Shown here: positions 46,025 through 55,236 of the stretch, piece by piece | Layout: each line of letters starts with the position of its first letter | How positions within the stretch are numbered: the stretch's first letter is position 1 | Assembly: GCF_001807265.1 (NCBI RefSeq) | Contig: NZ_KV788407.1 | Location: 1 to 64,000, forward strand | Origin: Corynebacterium sp. HMSC05H05 | Lineage (GTDB): Bacteria > Actinomycetota > Actinomycetes > Mycobacteriales > Mycobacteriaceae | Direction: 5' to 3' | DNA: 64,000 nucleotides | Translations under genes and position numbers: made by a program | The notes under the pieces: model-generated | The model's database searches: none | Seen by the model: only the letters and a program-made list of their open reading frames with translations | What the model was told of the DNA's origin: nothing

Positions 46025-46715
46025 TCTCGCACAAAACCTTGAAACCGTCCGCCAACAGATCCGCGACGCGGAGCGCGCCGCCGGCCGCGAAGAAGGCAGC
46101 GTGGCACTTTTGCCGGTAACGAAGTTCCACCCGGTGGAGCGCATTGTCGAGCTCGCTTCGCTCGGCGTTGAGCTGGTGGGAGAGAACCGGGAACAGGAGG
46201 CCCGCGACAAGGCGGCCGCGCTTGAAGGCCGCTGCGGCATCGCCATGATCGGCCAGATCCAGTCCAAGAAGGCGAATTCGGTGGCGCGTTGGGCCTCGGA
46301 AGTGCACTCGCTGGACTCGCTGAAGCTGGCCCACGGGCTCAACCGCGGCATGGCGCTTGCGCTCGAACGTGGCGACCGCGAAGGCGAGATATTGCCGTGC
46401 ATGGTGCAGCTGTCTTACGACGGCGACACTGCCCGCGGCGGCGCATCCCTGGCGGACGTGCCCGCGATCGTGGAAGCGGTGGAGGAATCCGAGCACCTCG
46501 AGCTGGCCGGGTTCATGGTCGTTCCACCGCTGGATTCGCAGCCGCGCGAGGTGTTCGCTCAGGCGCGCTCGTTGACGGATGACTACGCCGCCAAGCTCAA
46601 CCGAAACTTGAGGCTTTCTGCAGGTATGAGCGGTGATTTCGCCGACGCGATCGCGTGCGGATCCGATATCGTGCGTGTCGGAACAGCCCTCCTCGGGCCC
46701 CGCCCCGTAGTCTGA
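46017..46715 (+). CDS. yggS: PLP homeostasis protein YggS
   Basis: 232 residues, single-domain fold-type III PLP protein. The PLP Lys is in LLPVTKFHPVE, followed by GENREQEARDK, IGQIQSKKAN and a C-terminal SDIVRVGTALLG. It buffers pyridoxal phosphate. The ATG lies inside the end of pgeF. Confidence 0.93.
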   Translation: MSDLAQNLETVRQQIRDAERAAGREEGSVALLPVTKFHPVERIVELASLGVELVGENREQEARDKAAALEGRCGIAMIGQIQSKKANSVARWASEVHSLDSLKLAHGLNRGMALALERGDREGEILPCMVQLSYDGDTARGGASLADVPAIVEAVEESEHLELAGFMVVPPLDSQPREVFAQARSLTDDYAAKLNRNLRLSAGMSGDFADAIACGSDIVRVGTALLGPRPVV

Positions 46716-46753
46716 AATCCACCGCGAATCACCCCATAAAAGGAGCCGCCCGC

Positions 46754-47272
46754 ATGTCCTTCTTTGACAGTGCTAAAGACTTTTTCGGCCTCGGCCCCGT
46801 GGATAACGGCGAGGACGACGCCTACTACGACGACCCGCAGTACGCCGCAGGTGCCGCTGGTGCAGCCGCTGCCGGTTCCACCGCTTACGACCGTTCGGTG
46901 CGCCCCGAGCGTGCCGAGCGTCCGTCGCGCATGGACCGCCCCGCTGCCCGCGATTTCGGCCGCGAGGCCGTCCGCCCGAGCTACCGCTCCACGCCGCACA
47001 TCGTCACCGCGGCGCCGCGCAACTACAACGACGCCAAGGAGATCGGCGAGCCGTTCCGCGACGGAGACGCCGTGGTTATGGACCTGACCGACCTGGATAC
47101 TGCCGACGCGAAGCGCATCGTGGACTTCGCCGCTGGCTTGTGCTTCGCCCTGCGCGGCAACATGCACAACCTCTCCCGCGGTGTTGAAACCCGCAAGCGA
47201 GTTTTCGCCATCGTGCCGGAAAACGCGAACTTGGAAAAGGACGACCTCAAGCGTGCTGCCGGCTTGCGTTAG
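46754..47272 (+). CDS. sepF: Cell division protein SepF
   Basis: 172 residues. The amphipathic membrane-binding helix MSFFDSAKDFFGLG is at the start, followed by an acidic and Ala-rich linker and the C-terminal SepF domain (VMDLTDLDTADAKRIVDFAAG). SepF anchors FtsZ to the membrane, which is important here because ftsA is absent. ATG 46754 with AAAAGGAG upstream decides the start. Confidence 0.95.
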   Translation: MSFFDSAKDFFGLGPVDNGEDDAYYDDPQYAAGAAGAAAAGSTAYDRSVRPERAERPSRMDRPAARDFGREAVRPSYRSTPHIVTAAPRNYNDAKEIGEPFRDGDAVVMDLTDLDTADAKRIVDFAAGLCFALRGNMHNLSRGVETRKRVFAIVPENANLEKDDLKRAAGLR

Positions 47273-47276
47273 CCGG

Positions 47277-47282
47277 TAGGGT
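47277..47282 (+). promoter_or_regulatory. -10 box of a leaderless yggT promoter
   Basis: TAGGGT lies 8 nt before GTG 47291 and immediately after the sepF stop. Confidence 0.5.
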
Positions 47283-47290
47283 GGTTCGGC

Positions 47291-47602
47291 GTGGCACTTT
47301 TCGGAGCAATCATCTACGCCCTTGTGGGGCTGTACTCGCTGCTGGTTATTGTTCGCATCATCATCGAGATGGTGCAGGCGTTTTCCAAGCAGTTCGACCC
47401 GCCGCACTGGTTCATCATGGTGGCTGAGCCCATCTTCCGGATGACCGATCCGCCGGTGAATGCGCTGCGCAAACTCATCCCGCCACTGAAGCTCGGCGGC
47501 AGCGGTGTGGGGCTGGACGTGAGTGTCATTGTCCTGTTTTTCATCCTCATGCTCATCCAGATGCTCGTCGGCGCCGTACTGATTAATCCGGCGCTGCGGT
47601 AG
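47291..47602 (+). CDS. yggT: YggT-family membrane protein
   Basis: 103 residues with two hydrophobic helices and a loop carrying DPPVNALRKLIPPLKLGG, the family signature. Of unknown function, it commonly lies between sepF and divIVA and is tied to division or envelope growth. GTG 47291; no ribosome site. Confidence 0.88.
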   Translation: MALFGAIIYALVGLYSLLVIVRIIIEMVQAFSKQFDPPHWFIMVAEPIFRMTDPPVNALRKLIPPLKLGGSGVGLDVSVIVLFFILMLIQMLVGAVLINPALR

Positions 47603-47728
47603 CTTTACTTGAGCTTTAACCCGGCTTTACGGCTAGGCTGGGCTACACTCGTCGAGCGAAACCGTTACAATTCAGCAGATAATGCTTCGCGCGAGCGAGT
47701 ACTCACACGATTATCGAAGGGAACGCAA

Positions 47729-48694
47729 ATGCCGCTGACACCAGCTGACGTGCACAATGTCGCTTTCAGCAAGCCGCCGATTGGCAAGCGAGGCTACAAC
47801 GAGGACGAGGTGGATCAGTTCCTCGACCTCGTGGAGGACACGCTTGCGCAGCTGCAGGATGAGAATGACGAGTTGCGTTCCCGCCTCGAGGAGGGCGGCC
47901 AGGACGCAGTTGCTGCTGCGCCGGTGAAGCGTTCCGACGACTCCGCCAAGGTTGACGAGGCCGCTATCCGCCGCGAGGTGGAGCAGAAGGTCCGCGCCGA
48001 TTTTGAGGCGCAGCTGCGCTCCGCGAAGCAGGCCCAGGAGAAAGCTGAAGCTGAGGCCCGTTCCGCTAAGGACGAGGCAGCCAAGGCCCGCAAGCAGGCC
48101 GAGGAGGCCGCGAAGGCTCCGAAGCAGGCAACTGCTCCGGCGGCTGCCGCCTCCCAGCCGGCCCGCAGCGACGTTTCCGCTGACACCCACGTGCAGGCAG
48201 CGAAGGTGCTCGGCCTCGCGCAGGAGATGGCGGACCGCCTGACCAACGACGCGCAGGCTGAGGCTTCTTCCATGTTGGCGGATGCTCGTGCCGCCGCAGA
48301 GCGCGAGATCGCAGAGGCTGAATCCAAGTCCAAGAAGCAGCTCGAGGACGCGCAGACCCGCTCCCGCACCCAGCTGCAGGACGCGGAGACCCGCTCCAAG
48401 CAGCTGGTCACCGACGCGCAGAAGAAAGCTGAGGAGACCACCAACGAGGCCAACTCCCGCGCCGAGGCGCAGATCCGCCAGGCGGAGGAGCAGGCAAACA
48501 AGCTCAAGGCCGACGCGGAGCGTAAGCACACCGAGATCATGAACACGGTGAAGCAGCAGCAGACCGCGCTGGAGAACCGCATTGCGGAGCTGCGCACCTT
48601 CGAGCGCGAGTACCGCACGCGCCTGAAGACGTTGCTGGAGTCCCAGCTTGAGGAGCTCGAGTCGCGTTCCAGTACCGCGCCGAACGAGAAGTAG
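47729..48694 (+). CDS. divIVA: Polar growth scaffold DivIVA (Wag31)
   Basis: 321 residues. The lipid-binding N-terminal domain [19 protein letters not shown] with the [16 protein letters not shown] coiled coil is followed by an Ala/Pro-rich spacer and a very long coiled coil (about 175-310). It recruits the polar elongation machinery in corynebacteria. ATG 47729 with GAAGGGAACG upstream. TACACT at 47644-47649 is a possible -10 box. Confidence 0.96.
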   Translation: MPLTPADVHNVAFSKPPIGKRGYNEDEVDQFLDLVEDTLAQLQDENDELRSRLEEGGQDAVAAAPVKRSDDSAKVDEAAIRREVEQKVRADFEAQLRSAKQAQEKAEAEARSAKDEAAKARKQAEEAAKAPKQATAPAAAASQPARSDVSADTHVQAAKVLGLAQEMADRLTNDAQAEASSMLADARAAAEREIAEAESKSKKQLEDAQTRSRTQLQDAETRSKQLVTDAQKKAEETTNEANSRAEAQIRQAEEQANKLKADAERKHTEIMNTVKQQQTALENRIAELRTFEREYRTRLKTLLESQLEELESRSSTAPNEK

Positions 48695-48710
48695 CACCTA
48701 GCTCTTCACA

Positions 48711-48743
48711 AACGCCCAGCATCGTTGTAGGATGCTGGGCGTT
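48711..48743. terminator. Hairpin after divIVA
   Basis: Perfect 13-bp stem AACGCCCAGCATC / GATGCTGGGCGTT with a 7-nt loop. It lacks a T-run, so termination strength is uncertain. Confidence 0.65.
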
Positions 48744-48759
48744 ACTCGTAACACGTTAT

Positions 48760-48928
48760 GATCCGGCCATCACCGGGGAGCGTTTCCGGAAGAACGGCTT
48801 GTGCCTATTAGACCCGGACGTCACACACGGAAGACGTAACTTCCTTCACCGCAACGAAGTGGGGGCGCACCACGCGCCTCAAGCAGGGTGGTACCGCGCA
48901 ACACTGCGTCCCTGCACGGCTGAAGGAG
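48760..48928 (+). ncRNA. T-box riboswitch for ileS (translational, short Stem I type)
   Basis: The invariant T-box sequence AGGGTGGTACCGCG is at 48885-48898, and GCAGGG (48883-48888) pairs with CCCTGC (48910-48915). The probable specifier is ATC (Ile) at 48769-48771, in the loop closed by GCC/GGC below a short CCGG hairpin, as in actinobacterial ultrashort Stem I leaders. There is no terminator; the GAAGGAG ribosome site at 48922-48928 is what the switch would hide or free depending on tRNA-Ile charging. Confidence 0.88.
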
Positions 48929-48935
48929 TGATGTC

Positions 48936-51900
48936 ATGGTTGGCAACGTCTACCCCAAAGTGGACATGACCGGCGGCAGCGACCGCTTCCCGGAGATGGA
49001 GCGCGTCGTCCTGGACTACTGGAACACGGACGGCACGTTCAAGGCCTCCCTGGAGCAGCGCGAGGGCTGCGAGGAGTACGTGTTCAACGACGGCCCGCCG
49101 TTCGCCAACGGCATGCCGCACTACGGACACCTGCTTACCGGCTACGTCAAGGACATCGTGCCGCGTTTCCGCACCATGTCCGGCTTCCATGTCCCGCGGG
49201 TCTTCGGCTGGGACTGCCACGGCCTGCCTGCTGAACTGGAGGCGGAGAAGCAGCTGGGCATCACCGACAAGGCCCAGATCGAGGACATGGGCCTGGAGCA
49301 GTTCAACGAGTACTGCGCCAAGTCCGTCATGCACTACGCGGGCGAGTGGGAGGACTACGTCACCCGTCAGGCCCGCTGGGTGGACTTCGAAAACGGCTAC
49401 AAGACGATGGACCCGGAGTACATGGAGTCCGTCATGTGGGCGTTCAAGGAGCTCTACGACAAGGGCCTGATCTACCAGGGCTTCCGCGTCCTGCCGTACT
49501 CCTGGGCCGAGCACACTCCGCTGTCCAACCAGGAGACCCGCCTGGACGATTCCTACCGCGACCGCCAGGACCCCACCGTCACCGTGACCTTGCCGTTTAC
49601 CGGCGGGCGCGCAGGCTACGCCGCGGAGAAGACGTGGGCCGAACATCCTGAGCTTCACGACGCTGCAGCTATCGCCTGGACCACGACCCCGTGGACGCTG
49701 CCGTCCAACTTGGCCCTCGCGGTCCACCCCGAGGTGGAGTACTCGTTGGTCAAGGTCGGTGCGGACGGGGCCGAGGGGTTCGTCGATAAGCAATTGCTCT
49801 TGGCGACGAACCTGCTCGGCGCGTACGCGAAGGAGCTCGGCGAGTACGAGGTTGTGGCCACTTACGAGGGCGCGCAGCTGGAGGGCTTGGAGTACGAGCC
49901 GGTCTTCGACTACTTCCGCGACCACGACAACGCGTTCATGATCCTCAACGCGGACTACGTGACCACTGAGGACGGCACCGGCGTGGTCCACCAGGCGCCC
50001 GCCTTCGGTGAGGACGACATGCTCACCTGCCAGGAATACGGCATCGACCTGGTCATCCCTGTCGACGCCGACGGCAAGTTCACCTCGCTGGTGCCGGAGT
50101 ACGAGGGCAAGCTTGTCTTCGACGCGAACCGCGACATCATCCGCGACCTGCGTGCGAAGGGCCGCGTGCTGCGCGACCAGACCATCGTGCACTCCTACCC
50201 GCACTCCTGGCGCTCCGGCGAGCCGCTGATCTACATGGCGCTGCCGGCGTGGTTTGTCAAGGTCACCGACATCCGCGACCGGATGGTGGAGCTGAACCAG
50301 GAGATCGAGTGGATCCCGTCGCACATCCGCGACGGCCAGTTTGGCAAGTGGCTCGAGGGCGCGCGCGACTGGAACATCTCCCGCACCCGCTACTGGGGCT
50401 CTCCGGTTCCGGCGTGGGTCTCCGACAATCCTGAGTATCCGCGCGTGGACGTCTACGGTTCCCTGGACGAGCTGGAGCGCGACTTCGGCACCCGCCCGAA
50501 GTCCCTGCACCGTCCGCACATCGACGAGCTGGTGCGCCCGAACCCGGACGACCCGACCGGCAAGTCGATGATGCGTCGCGTGCCGGATGTGTTGGACTGC
50601 TGGTTCGAGTCCGGTTCCATGCCTTTCGCGCAGTACCACTATCCGTTCGAGAACGCCGAAGAGTTTGACACCCGCCAGCCGGCGGACTTCATCGTGGAGT
50701 ACTCCGGCCAGACCCGCGGCTGGTTCTACGTGCAGCACGTGCTGTCCACCGCGCTGTTCGACCGTGTGGCGTACAAGAAGGTCGTCGCGCACGGCATCGT
50801 GCTGGGCTCGGACGGGCAGAAGATGTCCAAGTCCAAGGGCAACTACCCGAACGTGATGGAGGTCTTCGACCGCGACGGCTCCGACGCCATGCGCTGGTTC
50901 CTCATGTCGTCGCCGATCCTGCGCGGCGGCAACCTGATCGTCACCGAGCAGGGCATCCGCGAGGGCGTGCGCCAGGCGCTGCTGCCGATCTGGAACGCGT
51001 ACACGTTCCTGCAGCTGTACTCGTCGGAAGATGCACAGTGGTCCGTGGACTCGGACAACGTGCTCGACCGTTACATCCTGGCCAAGACGCACGACATGGT
51101 GGCAGCTGTGGGCGAGGCGCTCGACGACACCCGCATCGCCGATGCCTGCGACGAGGTGCGCCGCTACGCCGACACACTGACGAATTGGTACGTGCGCCGC
51201 TCCCGCGACCGCTTCTGGGAGGGGCAGGAGGCGCACCCGGAGGCGTTCAACACCCTCTACACGGTGCTCGAGGTCGTCTCGCGCGCTGTGGCGCCGCTGC
51301 TGCCGTACGTCTCCGAGGTGATCTGGCGCGGCCTCACCGGCGGTCGTTCGGTGCACCTGACGGACTACCCGCAGGCCGCCGAGCTGCCGGCCGACGCCGA
51401 GCTGGTCGCCGCCATGGACGCCACCCGTGCAGTGTGCTCTGCGGCGTCGTCAGTGCGCAAGGCGAACAAGCTGCGCAACCGCCTGCCGCTGCCGAAGCTC
51501 ACTGTCGCGCTGCCGGAGTCGGACAAGCTTGAGGCGTTCCGTTCCACCATCCGCGACGAGGTGAACGTGAAGGACGTCGTTCTAACTGACGACGTCGACT
51601 CCGCCGGATCCTTCGAAGTCGTGGTCAACGCGAAGGTTGCCGGCCCGTCGCTGGGCAAGGACGTGCAGCGCGCCATCAAGAACGTCAAGGCCGGCAACTA
51701 CGAGCGCCGCGGCGACGACGTGGTCGTCGACGGCGACATCGTGCTCACCCCGGAGCTCTACACCGAGCGCCTGGTGGCGGAGAACCCGGAGAGCACTGCG
51801 CGTGTCGACGCCGACGGCACCGTCGGCCTGGTCGTCCTCGACACCGAGGTCACCGAGGAACTCGAGGCTGAGGGGTGGGCGGCGGACGTGATCCGCGGCC

Positions 51901-52112
51901 TGCAAGATGCCCGCAAACGCGAGGGCTTCGAGGTCTCCGACCGCATCGCCGTGGTGCTGGCCGTGCCCGCGGAGAAGGAGGCGTGGGCCCGCACCCACGC
52001 CGACCACATCGCCGCCGAGACCCTCGCGACGTCCTTCGACGTGGTCACAGAACCTGTCGAGGGCCACGACGTCGTCGACGGGGTGACCGCGACCGTTCGG
52101 AAGAACAGCTAA
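48936..52112 (+). CDS. ileS: Isoleucyl-tRNA synthetase
   Basis: 1058 residues, class Ia. HIGH-type motif in [13 protein letters not shown], editing domain with [14 protein letters not shown], and the KMSKS motif in [13 protein letters not shown] (about residue 627). The length and the zinc-poor C-terminal domain match the eukaryote-like IleS type found in actinobacteria, which is often less sensitive to mupirocin. That is known of the type and was not tested here. ATG 48936 with GAAGGAG upstream, under T-box control. Confidence 0.96.
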   Translation: MVGNVYPKVDMTGGSDRFPEMERVVLDYWNTDGTFKASLEQREGCEEYVFNDGPPFANGMPHYGHLLTGYVKDIVPRFRTMSGFHVPRVFGWDCHGLPAELEAEKQLGITDKAQIEDMGLEQFNEYCAKSVMHYAGEWEDYVTRQARWVDFENGYKTMDPEYMESVMWAFKELYDKGLIYQGFRVLPYSWAEHTPLSNQETRLDDSYRDRQDPTVTVTLPFTGGRAGYAAEKTWAEHPELHDAAAIAWTTTPWTLPSNLALAVHPEVEYSLVKVGADGAEGFVDKQLLLATNLLGAYAKELGEYEVVATYEGAQLEGLEYEPVFDYFRDHDNAFMILNADYVTTEDGTGVVHQAPAFGEDDMLTCQEYGIDLVIPVDADGKFTSLVPEYEGKLVFDANRDIIRDLRAKGRVLRDQTIVHSYPHSWRSGEPLIYMALPAWFVKVTDIRDRMVELNQEIEWIPSHIRDGQFGKWLEGARDWNISRTRYWGSPVPAWVSDNPEYPRVDVYGSLDELERDFGTRPKSLHRPHIDELVRPNPDDPTGKSMMRRVPDVLDCWFESGSMPFAQYHYPFENAEEFDTRQPADFIVEYSGQTRGWFYVQHVLSTALFDRVAYKKVVAHGIVLGSDGQKMSKSKGNYPNVMEVFDRDGSDAMRWFLMSSPILRGGNLIVTEQGIREGVRQALLPIWNAYTFLQLYSSEDAQWSVDSDNVLDRYILAKTHDMVAAVGEALDDTRIADACDEVRRYADTLTNWYVRRSRDRFWEGQEAHPEAFNTLYTVLEVVSRAVAPLLPYVSEVIWRGLTGGRSVHLTDYPQAAELPADAELVAAMDATRAVCSAASSVRKANKLRNRLPLPKLTVALPESDKLEAFRSTIRDEVNVKDVVLTDDVDSAGSFEVVVNAKVAGPSLGKDVQRAIKNVKAGNYERRGDDVVVDGDIVLTPELYTERLVAENPESTARVDADGTVGLVVLDTEVTEELEAEGWAADVIRGLQDARKREGFEVSDRIAVVLAVPAEKEAWARTHADHIAAETLATSFDVVTEPVEGHDVVDGVTATVRKNS

Positions 52113-52129
52113 GGCTGGGGTAAACCTGA

Positions 52130-52161
52130 GGCCTCACTCGTACAGAGTGGGGCCCCTTTTT
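52130..52161 (+). terminator. Terminator after ileS
   Basis: 10-bp stem GGCCTCACTC / GAGTGGGGCC with one T-G pair and loop GTACA, followed by CCTTTTT. Confidence 0.85.
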
Positions 52162-52203
52162 GCTTGCAGAGCTGGGGCGGCGGGTCGGCGATCGTTTGTG
52201 GGC

Positions 52204-52267
52204 ACTATGCAGCTGCATAGTTTTTCTGACCAATTTTGGGGAGGCACCAACTATGCAGTGGCATAGT
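52204..52267. repeat. 64-bp direct repeat unit A with two palindromes
   Basis: Starts with the perfect palindrome ACTATGCAGCTGCATAGT (52204-52221), then a 28-bp spacer with CCAATTTTGGGGAGGCACC, then a near-palindrome with the same arms and centre AGTG (52250-52267). Confidence 0.9.
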
Positions 52268-52306
52268 TTCTCGCGACGCAACTGGGGCGCTTGAGGGATG
52301 GCGTCG

Positions 52307-52370
52307 ACTATGCAGCTGCATAGTTTTTCTGGCCAATTTTGGGGAGGCACCCACTATGCAGCGGCATAGT
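52307..52370. repeat. 64-bp direct repeat unit B with two palindromes
   Basis: Repeats unit A, 103 bp downstream, with a few substitutions: perfect palindrome at 52307-52324, the same spacer with GGCC instead of GACC, and a near-palindrome with centre AGCG at 52353-52370. Confidence 0.9.
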
Positions 52371-52418
52371 CAACGGATTTTATGTTCGGCGCTTTTACTT
52401 AGTGAAGCGCCATAGATT

Positions 52419-52441
52419 GTCCACTTCAGTGGACATTTTTT
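52419..52441 (+). terminator. Terminator-like hairpin upstream of the HNH gene
   Basis: GTCCAC-TTCA-GTGGAC followed by A and a T6 run. It isolates the HNH promoter from upstream transcription. Confidence 0.65.
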
Positions 52442-52450
52442 GCCAAACCG

Positions 52451-52479
52451 TTGACTCGAACACATGAGCGTTCTATAAA
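52451..52479 (+). promoter_or_regulatory. Consensus vegetative promoter of the HNH gene
   Basis: TTGACT (52451-52456), a 17-nt spacer and TATAAA (52474-52479): the closest match to the SigA consensus in this window. GAAC and GTTC half-sites 8 nt apart lie within the spacer. Confidence 0.75.
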
Positions 52480-52511
52480 GGTGTCAATGTTCATGAGTAA
52501 GGGGATTAACC

Positions 52512-53810
52512 ATGACAGTTGTGGTGGAAGAACGGACAGACGGTCGAACGGGTGGCCTGTCGGCAGAGGTGCTCGAGGACCAGATCAAATGCAATCAATT
52601 GTCGGCGAACTACCACCGGGCGCGGATGCTCGATGCTGTGGGGCAGTTCGACGAACAAGGGCTCGCGGAGCAGTACGGGGAGAAGTCGACGGCAACGTGG
52701 TTGCGCAGCGAGCTCAACCTCCCGCAGGCCACGGCGTTCGAGTATGTGCGCGTGGCGCGGGGGCTGAGGAAGTTCAGGTGTTTGTACGCCGCATTCGAAT
52801 CGGGGGTGATGCCGTATTCGACAGTTCGCTTCCTTCTCCGGTACGTGAATGAGTACAACGAGGAGCAATATGTCGAGCTCGCGCTGAGCATGTCGTTTGC
52901 TGATCTCCAGCTTTTGCTCGCCGGGGCAAGACCCAAAGAAGAGGACCCGACGGAACCATTCGCTCGCGCCCGCGAGTGCGACGACGGCATGCTCGCCTTC
53001 GAGGCGAGGCTTCCGGCGGTGGCTGGCCAAAAACTCCTGACCGCGCTGAAGGTGGCGCAGTTGGCCAGTTTCGGTCTCGAGGATGTGGACCCGGATGATC
53101 TGCAGGACCCGGAGAAGGTGCAGAAGCTTATCGACGACGCATCTGCCGCCGAAGACGCCGTCCTGTCAGAACAGGACCGCGCTCCGCGTAAGCGCACGAA
53201 GATCACCATGGACGACATCGTGCGTTCGGTGTCGCGTTACGGGCCTCCAGAAAAACAGGACGTGTACGGGGCCTTGTTGTCCATGATCGACATGGTCCGC
53301 GCAAACCCGAAGAGTCCGCTTCGTAGCCCTGGCGTGCAGGTTAACCTCATGGTGAATCAGCAAGGTCAGTGCTGGATGCCAGAAAACCGCTCGGCCTCTT
53401 CTGAGGACGTGCGCAGCTACCTCGCCAATGCGATGGTGCGTTTGCACTTGCTGGATGAAACGGGCCTGACTATCCACGTCGGCCGTTCGCGGCGGTTCGC
53501 CACAGACGGCCAAGTGCAGGCACTGCTGGCGATCTGGGGATATCAATGCGCCATGCCTGGGTGTTCGCATAGGCGCTTCATAGAGATGCACCACATAAAA
53601 GAGTGGGAGCACGGAGGCATGACCGATTTGGACAACCTGATTCCGCTGTGCTCGAGCTGCCACTCCCAGGTGAGCCACGGAGTGATCACCATTGAGCGCC
53701 AAGGGAGCGATTTGTTCTTCACGTTCAAAAACGGTGCCCGGTTCGTCTCGCGAAACAGAAAGCAGCCGAGGCGAATGGAGTACGTCGCCGGAGATTCGTT
53801 CGCCGGGTGA
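52512..53810 (+). CDS. DUF222/HNH endonuclease-domain protein (13E12-repeat type)
   Basis: 432 residues. The N-terminal DUF222 region (about 15-230) is helical with ATAFEYVRVARGLRKF; the C-terminal HNH domain has QCAMPGCSHRRFIEMHHIKE and GGMTDLDNLIPLCSSCH, with Cys pairs for a structural zinc and the catalytic His. Such genes occur in several to many copies in actinobacterial genomes; the function is unknown, and mobility has been suggested. ATG 52512 after a GGGGATT site. It lies directly beside the palindromic repeats. Confidence 0.88.
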   Translation: MTVVVEERTDGRTGGLSAEVLEDQIKCNQLSANYHRARMLDAVGQFDEQGLAEQYGEKSTATWLRSELNLPQATAFEYVRVARGLRKFRCLYAAFESGVMPYSTVRFLLRYVNEYNEEQYVELALSMSFADLQLLLAGARPKEEDPTEPFARARECDDGMLAFEARLPAVAGQKLLTALKVAQLASFGLEDVDPDDLQDPEKVQKLIDDASAAEDAVLSEQDRAPRKRTKITMDDIVRSVSRYGPPEKQDVYGALLSMIDMVRANPKSPLRSPGVQVNLMVNQQGQCWMPENRSASSEDVRSYLANAMVRLHLLDETGLTIHVGRSRRFATDGQVQALLAIWGYQCAMPGCSHRRFIEMHHIKEWEHGGMTDLDNLIPLCSSCHSQVSHGVITIERQGSDLFFTFKNGARFVSRNRKQPRRMEYVAGDSFAG

Positions 53811-53853
53811 GGGGATTGGAACAACGCGGGACCGGTGGTGCACAGTGGTGGAC

Positions 53854-55236
53854 ATGAACCGCTGGGTGCTGCACATCGACATGGATGCGTTCTACGCGTC
53901 CTGCGAGCAGCTGACCCGGCCGACGCTTCAAGGGCGCCCGGTGCTGGTTGCGGGAGTCTCTGGGCGCGGTGTGGTCGCCGGCGCGAGCTACGAGGCGCGC
54001 AAGTATGGGGCGCGCTCGGCGATGCCGACGCACCGGGCGGCGCGTCTGGTGGGGTCGAAAGCGGTGCTGGTAGCCCCGCGCAGGTCGGTCTACGCGGCGG
54101 CGTCGAGGCGGGTGTTCGAAGTCATCGGCAGGTACGTGGATGTGGTGGAGCAGCTTTCCATCGACGAGGCGTTCATGGAGCCAGAGGACTTGGTTGGGGC
54201 GAGCCCGGAAGACGTGGAGCAATGGGCGAACGAGCTGCGCGCGGCGATCAAGGAAGAGACAGGTTTGCCAAGCTCGATCGGGGCGGGTCCGGGAAAGCAG
54301 TACGCCAAAATTGGCTCGGGACGGGCGAAGCCGGACGGGGTGTTTGTCATCCCGCACGACCGGCAGTTAGAGATCCTGCACCCGATGCCGGTCAGCGAGT
54401 TGTGGGGCGTGGGGCCTGTGACTGAGTCGAAGTTGCTCGCCGCCGGGATTGAAACGATCGGGGACCTGGCCAACCTCAGCGAGAAAGAGCTGGACATCGC
54501 CATCGGTGGCGCGGTGGGCAAGCAGTTGTGGTGGCTGGCGCGAGGCGTGGATGAGCGGCCGGTGGCGCCGAGGGCGGAGTCGAAGCAGATCTCCTCGGAG
54601 CACACCTACCCGCAGGATCTGACCACCCCGCCGGAGGTGGACGCGGCGCTGGAGCGGGCGGCTGCGGAGTCGCACCGCAGGCTGCGCAAGGACGGTCGCG
54701 GGGCGCGAACGGTGACGGTGAAGTTGCGGATGGCGGACTTCCGCATCGAGTCGCGCTCGGCGACGTTGCCATACGCCACCGATGACGCGGAGACGCTGCT
54801 GGCCACCGCGTTCCGGATCGTGCGTTACCCGGATGAGGTGGGGCCGATCCGGCTGGTTGGAGTGTCGTACTCGGGGCTGGAGGACACGCTGCAGGACGTG
54901 CTGTTCCCTGAGCTGGACCAGGCGATTGTGAAGCCGGCGCCAGTGCCGGCGGACTACGAAACTGGGGTTAGCGACCACGAAACGCAGTTCGACGCGGAAG
55001 TTCGGCAGGAGACAGCTCCGGAGCGCGGCGTGTGGCGCGCCACCCAGGACGTTTACCACCCTGATTACGGCCATGGTTGGGTCCAGGGGGCCGGCAAAGG
55101 TTGGGTGACGGTGCGGTTTGAAACGCGGGCGACGGGCCCGGGCAGGATCAAAAGTCTGCGCGCGGACGACCCGCAGCTCCAACAGGCGGACCCTTTGGAT
55201 TCGCTGGCGTGGCAGGACTGGTTCTCACAGCAGTGA
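53854..55236 (+). CDS. dinB: DNA polymerase IV (Y-family)
   Basis: 460 residues. Palm motifs HIDMDAFYASCEQ and SIDEAFMEP carry the metal-binding acids. The steric-gate position is Tyr, where E. coli DinB has Phe. The little-finger domain follows, then a C-terminal extension (about 385-460, with YHPDYGHGWVQG) that is typical of actinobacterial DinB proteins. ATG 53854 matches homologue starts (NRWVLHIDMDA). No LexA box is seen close upstream. The end overlaps the convergent asparaginase gene by 12 bp. Confidence 0.93.
   Translation: MNRWVLHIDMDAFYASCEQLTRPTLQGRPVLVAGVSGRGVVAGASYEARKYGARSAMPTHRAARLVGSKAVLVAPRRSVYAAASRRVFEVIGRYVDVVEQLSIDEAFMEPEDLVGASPEDVEQWANELRAAIKEETGLPSSIGAGPGKQYAKIGSGRAKPDGVFVIPHDRQLEILHPMPVSELWGVGPVTESKLLAAGIETIGDLANLSEKELDIAIGGAVGKQLWWLARGVDERPVAPRAESKQISSEHTYPQDLTTPPEVDAALERAAAESHRRLRKDGRGARTVTVKLRMADFRIESRSATLPYATDDAETLLATAFRIVRYPDEVGPIRLVGVSYSGLEDTLQDVLFPELDQAIVKPAPVPADYETGVSDHETQFDAEVRQETAPERGVWRATQDVYHPDYGHGWVQGAGKGWVTVRFETRATGPGRIKSLRADDPQLQQADPLDSLAWQDWFSQQ

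Larger units (their letters stand above)
52113..52511. other. Palindrome-rich ileS-HNH intergenic region
   Basis: About 400 bp. After the ileS terminator it holds two near-identical 64-bp direct repeats, each flanked by palindromes, then AT-richer sequence, a second terminator-like hairpin at 52419-52441 and the HNH promoter at 52451-52479. Open frames across the repeats on the minus strand arise from the repeats themselves and are not credible genes. Confidence 0.7.

Noticed and set aside
48711..48743. Part of the ileS T-box
   Set aside because: The hairpin lies upstream of the specifier stem and is a self-contained perfect inverted repeat right after divIVA, so it was assigned to the divIVA transcript end.
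52045..52350. Minus-strand open frame through the palindromes (about 100 codons)
   Set aside because: Its peptide repeats because the DNA repeats; it overlaps the ileS end and terminator and has no ribosome site.
52204..52370. CRISPR array
   Set aside because: Only four palindromic copies in two duplicated units, with the spacers themselves repeated, and no cas genes nearby. This is a duplicated repeat element, not an array.
52456..52475. LexA box in the HNH gene promoter
   Set aside because: TCGAAC and GTTCTA half-sites are present but separated by 8 nt instead of 4, so they do not form a LexA box.
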